A stretch of 64,000 nucleotides of DNA from assembly GCA_029948255.1 (NCBI GenBank), contig JALIZF010001888.1, forward strand, positions 558,001 through 622,000, given 5' to 3'. This document shows, piece after piece, positions 57,830 through 64,000 of this stretch. The position numbers were made by a program, and so were the translations under genes. A model generated the notes under the pieces. It did not search any database and had not been told where the DNA came from. It saw only the letters and a list, made by a program, of their open reading frames with translations. The stretch's first letter is position 1, and each line of letters opens with the position of its first letter. This DNA is from Telmatactis stephensoni. Its lineage: Eukaryota; Cnidaria; Anthozoa; Actiniaria; Isophelliidae.

Positions 57830-60800
57830 ATGCCTTTTCGACTGCTTCGGAAGAAGGACAAGGCTAAAAGTCCCAAAGAACGGCTAATCCACGGGAAATA
57901 CACCAAGCGAGAAGATACGGCTAAGATTTTGCAAGGTATAAATTGAACACAAATTACTTTCGAAGAATCTTGATTTTATGCTCTCTTGATCTCACCGTTG
58001 CCAAGTCTCGTGAGTTTTACGGGCTGTTGGTGAATGGTTTTTGTCATAGATAGTGGAAGTGAGTTCTCTTTCCCTCCGAATTCCGTCTCAATCTGAGATT
58101 CTTCGCGACAGACGTAACATACAAAACAGTTACGCAAACACAGCAAATTATGAGTGTCCTGTCTACAGATTTGTGAAGTTTGTGTGTGTTTTGCTTAATG
58201 GGAACTAGACAAAGTATTTGGATTATTTTCAGTATGCGAATACAGTATTTTAGTCAGAGTATTTGAAGAGTTGTTCATGAAAGTTGCCTAAGTGACTATT
58301 TGATGATGTCTTTGCATATATTTTGACACAGAAAAATCACTTGCTACCATTTTTGGAAGTTTTGAGAAAACTTGTCAGAAAAGTCACTTAACTCTTTTCA
58401 TGGGCACCCTTTATTTTCAAGGTGTATGGAATGTATAGAATGTTTTGATAAATATTATAGTTGTTTGATAAAGTAAAGAAATAATAAATGGAAGAAAAAA
58501 TGACACAGAAAATATGTTCAGTTTTAAACAAATAAAAAGGAACAAAAGAATGATGTAAAATTTCTTATTTTGCATTTTCAGAGCAACTAAAGAAAAGTGT
58601 GTCTTCTCCCAACCTTGCTGTAGAATGCAACGTCTCTGCCGCTGTGTTACCAAATTCATTGGTGTCAGGATACTTCAATGAAGATGACACAACTCATCAG
58701 AATGCTGGTATACTGATGCTTGGCCAAGGACACTCTATAACCACAAACAACAACCAGACAAGACAACTCACCTGAGGCACTAGAGCATGATAGAACTCAT
58801 ACCATAGATAACCAAGACTCTATTCAACACATGGGCATTGAGCCATGTCAGTCCTGTCAAAAATCCCAAGGAACATCTGGAGTCAGTTATGGTCATGTAA
58901 ATCCTCTTGAGCGTGGATATCGTCATCCACCTCCCTATGCAGAATTGATGCAGCAAGACAAGAAAACGAAGCCATTGTTAGATAAATACAAACATCCTCC
59001 ACCTTACAGAGAAACGAGAGAAGCCCAACTGAACATTGCATTCAATGATTTATATTCTGGTAGAATTTCTTCACAAGAACGCAATGACTTGATATACAAA
59101 TTAATGACTTATGAGGACCCTGGGATAAGCAGATCAGTACAAGAAGGTTACTCACAGTCACAACCTTGTTTACCAACAAGTTCCCTCTTAAGAGATACCA
59201 AGGGTGTCAAAGTAGACAAGGAAACTATGACAGACTCTTATCTGTACCCTGAAGGAAAGACTGTAGAAAATGTTCCTAGTAGTAATTTAGTTAATTATGG
59301 TAATTTTGGTAATTTCTATGGTAGCCATGTTACGGTAATGTCAGATCCTTATGCATATTGTCATGGTAACCATGGACAACCATTACAAGAAGAAGGTGCT
59401 ACAGTATATCATTGTGCTGAACCTGGTCCTGCTGGACCTACCAGTAACTTAGGCATTGTAGGTGGAACATCTATGGTTACTAGTTGTCCATCATTTTACA
59501 ACAATAATCCAAGTGCTTTATCAGAACAACAGGTTGTAAGTGCTTCAAGCTATCCTGCTTTTCACCAAGGTATGACACTTTCGATTTCTTCTATTTTCTA
59601 TTGTGACTTCTTTGACCATTTTTCTCTTTCTTACATTCCAGCCTATTGCTTATTACTTATTCTTAATTTTCTATTTTCACATCCCTTTCTTCCTTCTTTC
59701 CATATTTGTTTATTTTCACCTTCCTTTTTTCCTTCCTTCCCCTTCCATTAATTATTTTTGTTTCTTTCTCCATATTTGCATGCTTTCTTTCTTTGCTTAC
59801 TCCTTTCCCTTTTCTTTCTCTTTTTTTTATCTAATTTAATTTATATTAAGCATTTCAAATAATGACATATTTTGTTTCTTCTGTTCTTAGAGTGTGAAGT
59901 TTCAGGAAATGAGTTTGACCTCATCCTACCACCAGGCTGGGAGGCTGCAGTCACTCCAGATGGAAGGAAATATTACATTGAGTAAGTTGAAATATTCACA
60001 GATTTATTGGATATAAACATTAATATTAATCCCTCATCAAGCACCCACACTTACTTTGTATATTTTGCACATTTGATTGAACATTATTAAAAGCAAAATG
60101 ATAAATTATAATTGTAGGGTACAAAATAAAAATGTCCTACGTGATCCCTTGGATGATTTTTCAAGATTTTTTTAAAAATGATTCAAAATGGTTCAAAATG
60201 GTATCACTGGGCTTCTCTGAGCATAAATATCAATATCTCTAGGTTCCGTTGCATAAAACTTAAAGTTGCATATAACTGTTACAGCGCAAAGCTCAAAACC
60301 GTGACTAGTGTTAATGTATTCACATACTTTTGTCTCCCCATCTTCCAATTAGTGCTGAGATGGGAGATAAGATAAGAAATTCCTTGGATGCTGATTGGAT
60401 GATTGCTCTTTCAAAAGAATGCAAATTTAGCTGGTCATACTTCTGGGCTTTGTGCTGTAACATAGGACATTCAGCCCAGTTAAACCACTGTTACCAACAT
60501 CTGACATTAGCAGTTACATCCAATGTTATGTTTACATTTGACGTTTACTCTCAGACAAGTCAACCAACACCATTTTGAACCATTCCAGTATTAAAGTTGA
60601 AAAATTGTAAAAGTCGCTTGGAACATTTTCATTTTGTACAATAATATTACAGTTGCAGAGGGTGTTCCAACCATAGAGGTGGTCACTCATGGAGGTTCAA
60701 CTATTAATGCTTTGTGTCAATGTTTTGTTTTGCTCAGATAATGGATATAATGTAATCAAATTATTTATTAATTTTCTCAGTCACCATACAAAGACTACAG

Positions 60801-62097
60801 ACTGGAGACATCCAATACACCAGGAAGGTATGCTATATGTACATTAATGGGTTGTATAGTTCGTTTGTGTAGTTGCTCTTGGAAAAATCATTCTGATGAT
60901 GAATAGCTAGCAAAACCAATGTCAGTAATAGCAATGAATAATGCATGATTCCATTCTTTTACAGCTCTTCCTGAAGGATGGGAAAGAGTAGAATCCCAAG
61001 AGTATGGTATTTATTATGTCAAGTAAGAACAAAAATAATTATAGTTGTTAATTGCTAATATCCTGCCAATTTATAGCCTTACAGCTCTTTATTATTATAA
61101 CTTATGTCTGTACAGATTGTATGTCAGTATGTCATGGCTTTATTGACATTGAGGAGATGGGGAAGGGACAGCTTATAGACCTTTAAATGTTTTAAGGTCT
61201 TATCAATAGACTAAGTATTTATTGCTATGTATTTCAAATTATTTTGACAGCCGCAAAGCTAACACAGCACAGCATGAACATCCTGCACAAGTAGAGTACA
61301 TCAAGCATTACAAACAACAACAACAACAACAACTTAGCCATCAACCTGAAAATAACCAAGTTTATGATCAAGAACAGACAGACTTAGGGGTGGACTTATC
61401 AAATAATGCTTTCAGTGGAGGTAAATAATTGAAAGTTAATTCTGAATTTAAAGAAAAATCACAGAAAGACAGAAGGAAAGGAAGGAAGAAGGAAAGAAGA
61501 AAGAAAGAATTAGAAAGAAAGAACACAGAGAAAGACGGAAGGAAGGAACCAAGGAAGAAAGAAATACATAAATGGAAAGGGAGGAAAGTGAGGAAAGTGA
61601 AATTTTGTGATTTCTTTTTTCTTTTCAAGAAATTCCAACATGGTTGATGATTTATGCCCAAGCATCCCCTGAATATGACGGCTTTTTGAAGGTAATGGTT
61701 TCTTGTAAAGTTTGCATCTTTGCAGGGAATGGACAATGTTTCCCCTACTCCTCTCCCCTCCGTCACATCTCTATCACGTGGTATTTACTGCATGACAACC
61801 TATGGTTCAATGAGAGTTGCAATTTTACTACGCTACTTTTACATGTTCCTGAACTGACATCACATTTTCTTATTTCCAATATTTTTGTTTCTCCAGTGGG
61901 AGTTATTTCGCTACAGTGAACTAGACTGTTGGCAAACTGTCATGAAAAGACTCTATAAAAAAGAAGTCGAACAGATTGTGATGCGATACGAAGAATACCG
62001 TCAAGCGTTACAAAGAGAAATCGAAAGAAGGCAAAAACAGCAGAAAAGACTCAGTTCACAAGCGTTAGCTGACTTGGAGAAAGAAAGTGATGTGTAA
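57830..62097 (+). CDS. SAV1: Salvador homologue, WW-SARAH scaffold of the Hippo pathway
   Basis: Salvador links the MST/Hippo kinase to LATS/Warts. Exons: 57830-57935, 58582-59569, 59891-59981, 60781-60827, 60965-61022, 61251-61420, 61630-61691, 61897-62097; about 573 aa, against about 383 in human. The N-terminus is basic (MPFRLLRKKDKAK...HGKYTK), as in SAV1. Exon 2 codes a long low-complexity region with two PPPY motifs (RHPPPYAEL, KHPPPYRE). WW1 is GWEAAVTPDGRKYYIDHHTK, then TTDWRHP. WW2 is GWERVESQEYGIYYVNRKAN and lacks the second Trp, as in human. EIPTWLMIYAQASPEYDGFL leads into the SARAH helix (WELFRYSELDCWQTVMKRLY...EYRQALQREIERR). Exon 2 contains one frame step: the frame up to ...NNNQTRQLT stops at about 58771 and the next frame runs from about 58741. 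Total coding length is one base too long, so one extra base or an unseen splice is present. A poly(A) signal AATAAA is at 62792. Confidence 0.93.
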
Positions 62098-64000
62098 AAC
62101 GCGGAACCGGACTGAAGTTCACTATAACTCGTGGATATACACGACGTGTATGTGGAACGAAGTAGTTGGATTTACAGCAGAAGAGACTAAGTTCAAAAGC
62201 GCTGGCTGTCTTGGAGAAAGAAAGTGCTATGTAAAATGCAACCGGACTGCAGTTAGTTTTTAACTCGTGGATATACTCGAAGTGTAGCTGGAACGAGTTA
62301 GTTGGATTTCAAAACGAATGCCAGTAGCCGTCGTAAGGTGTTTCGCGTCTGAGCAGATTTCGGAAGACTGTGAAAAAACTATTACAGGGACGAACACACG
62401 GCGCAGTTCTGCTGTTAAGCCCAACGCTACAAAAAGAGTAATATCGTGTGCCCGGGTCTTTAAAAGTATTTAAAGCTCAGTGTTGTCTCCTTACTATTCG
62501 ATACTTTGCGTTTTGTTTGGCAGTGTAATGTAGCTACAGATAGTTACTCAACGAGTTCCAGTTTTCATATGAAGTCGCAAACAACGAGAATAATTTTACT
62601 GAATATAGGCACTCAAAGTGCAATTTTTCCCGAATTCTTTTTTATAAAAAAGTCAGCGACTTCTAAAACTTATTTTTGTACGTAGAACAAAAAAAAATGC
62701 TGTAGTTTTTTGCTTAATGAATTTTTGTACTAACACATTAGAATTGTAAGAGAATTTAAACTAGGAAAATTAAAATTTTCCATTCCAGCAGAATAAAGAC
62801 AGAATTATTGAAAAAATTGAAATAAAAAATTCATACGTATGGTTTATGGTATTTTGACTACATGCGAGATGACAAGTACAATGTCGATCGAACGTTTTAG
62901 GGACTCTTCCCCTTCAGCTCCCGCTGGGGCGTGTTCGCGCAGTCAACTCCAAGTGTTCTGAAAAAAATACTCCTCACTTCAAAAAACAACAGTTTTCATA
63001 CAAATAATTGTATTTTAGCGTTATATTGCAGTTGTGCTGTTTTAGGCACTGTTTACTTGCGGACTTATGCTATGCTGAAATGCATACAAAGCAAAGCAAG
63101 CTGGTACAGGTTACACATTTTTTCATAAATTGAAAGCATATTACAGTTCGGTTACAGAGTGTCCAACCTATACACAAATTGAGGTGTCAGGGATAACTAC
63201 GTAATGAGCGCCAAAGGCGCGAGCTAATCAGGGATCTTGGGCCAAGAGGAACGAAGGTTTGGGGTACGAGATTGGAATCTGGAGGGAAAAAGTGGGACTG
63301 CTCACAGTGTAACATCTATCTACATACAATTATATTATTTTATTATATTCTGGCTGACAAATTCATAGAATTTGAGCGTTATAACATTACTTGGCGTCGT
63401 ATTAGCAATATAAAACGCGATGCTATTTTTTCAACTGTTCTGTGTCTCCGAGGACCAATCTCGTCCCCAGACCCGATTTTTCTTACTGCGCATGCTCGCA
63501 GATAAATACTAGTATTTTTCTGCGAGCATGCGCAGTAAGAAAAATTGGGTCTGAGCCGAGATTGTCCGAGGACTAAACGGCTACGAACTTACGCGCATGT
63601 GTGTTAAGAGGTAACTGAGCAATAGACAGTGTGGCACTAAATTCGCGGGCTCTAATTTTGAAAAAAACTGATCGCAAATACGTTGCTCGGCACAGATCAC
63701 CATTTACATATAATATCCAAAAACAAAATAATAAAACTACATCCATACTCTCCATTCATTCCGTATTTCATATTCATTGATTCCGTATTTCTTCTATCCG
63801 TTTTTGGTAATTGATGGGTTTTGATTCAAACTCAAAAATATAGCTCCTGCAAAACATGTGCAATCCACACTAGATAAAATTAATCTCCCGCAAAAATTTA
63901 GCGCTACACGATATGAACTAACTTGCTGTAACTGTGGAGCGCTTTGCAGACAAACGCTTACAACTTTTCAAAATTTCTCGCGTCTTCTTCTGTAGATTGG
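62098..64000. other. SAV1 3' region and intergenic DNA
   Basis: A diverged direct repeat occurs just after the SAV1 stop: GTGGATATACACGACGTGTA and GTGGATATACTCGAAGTGTA, with CTAAGTTCAAAAGCGCTGGC echoing the last coding block CTCAGTTCACAAGCGTTAGC. The end of the last exon has thus been partly duplicated into the 3' UTR, ending at a second GTGCTATGTAAAATGC. The AATAAA at 62792 probably ends the transcript. Beyond it I see only a foldback element (63445-63576). Confidence 0.6.
63445..63576. mobile_element. Foldback MITE
   Basis: TTTTTCTTACTGCGCATGCT (63477) pairs with AGCATGCGCAGTAAGAAAAA around AAATACTAGTATTT. Outer segments CCAATCTCG and CGAGATTG pair less perfectly. Confidence 0.85.

Noticed and set aside
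59570..59839. Extension of the SAV1 frame with Phe/Leu/Ser-rich tail
   Set aside because: It reads into the T-rich intron after the donor at 59569; the WW exon follows at 59891.
61368..61766. Minus-strand 132-aa Phe/Leu/Ser frame
   Set aside because: Complement of an A/G-rich intron; SAV1 exons on the plus strand explain the region.

Overview
The window is animal nuclear DNA, very probably from an anthozoan cnidarian (coral, corallimorph or sea anemone). It is AT-rich, its genes carry GT-AG introns, and the gene set fits: a secreted astacin with TSP1 and MAM modules, PAN/EGF/fibrinogen-like secreted proteins, a TRIM E3 ligase, an F-box/LRR protein, eIF4A-III, a radial spoke protein and the Hippo adaptor Salvador. 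The intergenic DNA and introns are full of short foldback (MITE-like) elements, tRNA-derived SINEs and microsatellites. Gene models below were assembled by hand from open frames, splice sites and matching intron phases. I could not run any search, so family names rest on recognised motifs.

Layout. (1) 0.6-7.7 kb, minus: a complete ten-exon astacin-TSP1-TSP1-MAM metalloprotease. (2) 7.7-16 kb: intergenic DNA with foldback elements, a dead LINE (11.2-13.0 kb) and a stray first exon copied from the astacin gene. (3) 14.4-18.15 kb and 22.6-27.5 kb: two copies of a segment carrying a PAN/EGF/fibrinogen-like gene. Copy 1 is intact. Copy 2 carries eight single-base insertions. Both end in a 44-bp minisatellite that grew out of the last coding exon. 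(4) 30.2-40.8 kb, plus: a long TRIM gene (RING, two B-boxes, coiled coil, COS-like region) ending in three consecutive FN3-B30.2/SPRY modules, with some damage. (5) 43.1-44.5 kb, plus: a single-exon F-box/LRR gene. (6) 45.75-49.85 kb, plus: EIF4A3, twelve exons. (7) 50.8-57.5 kb, minus: radial spoke head RSPH4/6, thirteen exons, with a 1.8-kb foldback element in one intron. (8) 57.8-62.1 kb, plus: Salvador (SAV1), head to head with RSPH4/6 over about 360 bp.

The genes do not form one pathway. The right half holds conserved housekeeping, cilia and signalling genes. The left half holds fast-evolving secreted and TRIM genes shaped by duplication and mobile DNA. The most unusual items are the triple FN3-SPRY TRIM with its stop-containing coil exon, the minisatellite born from a coding exon, and a foldback insertion whose flanking repeat copies a splice donor.
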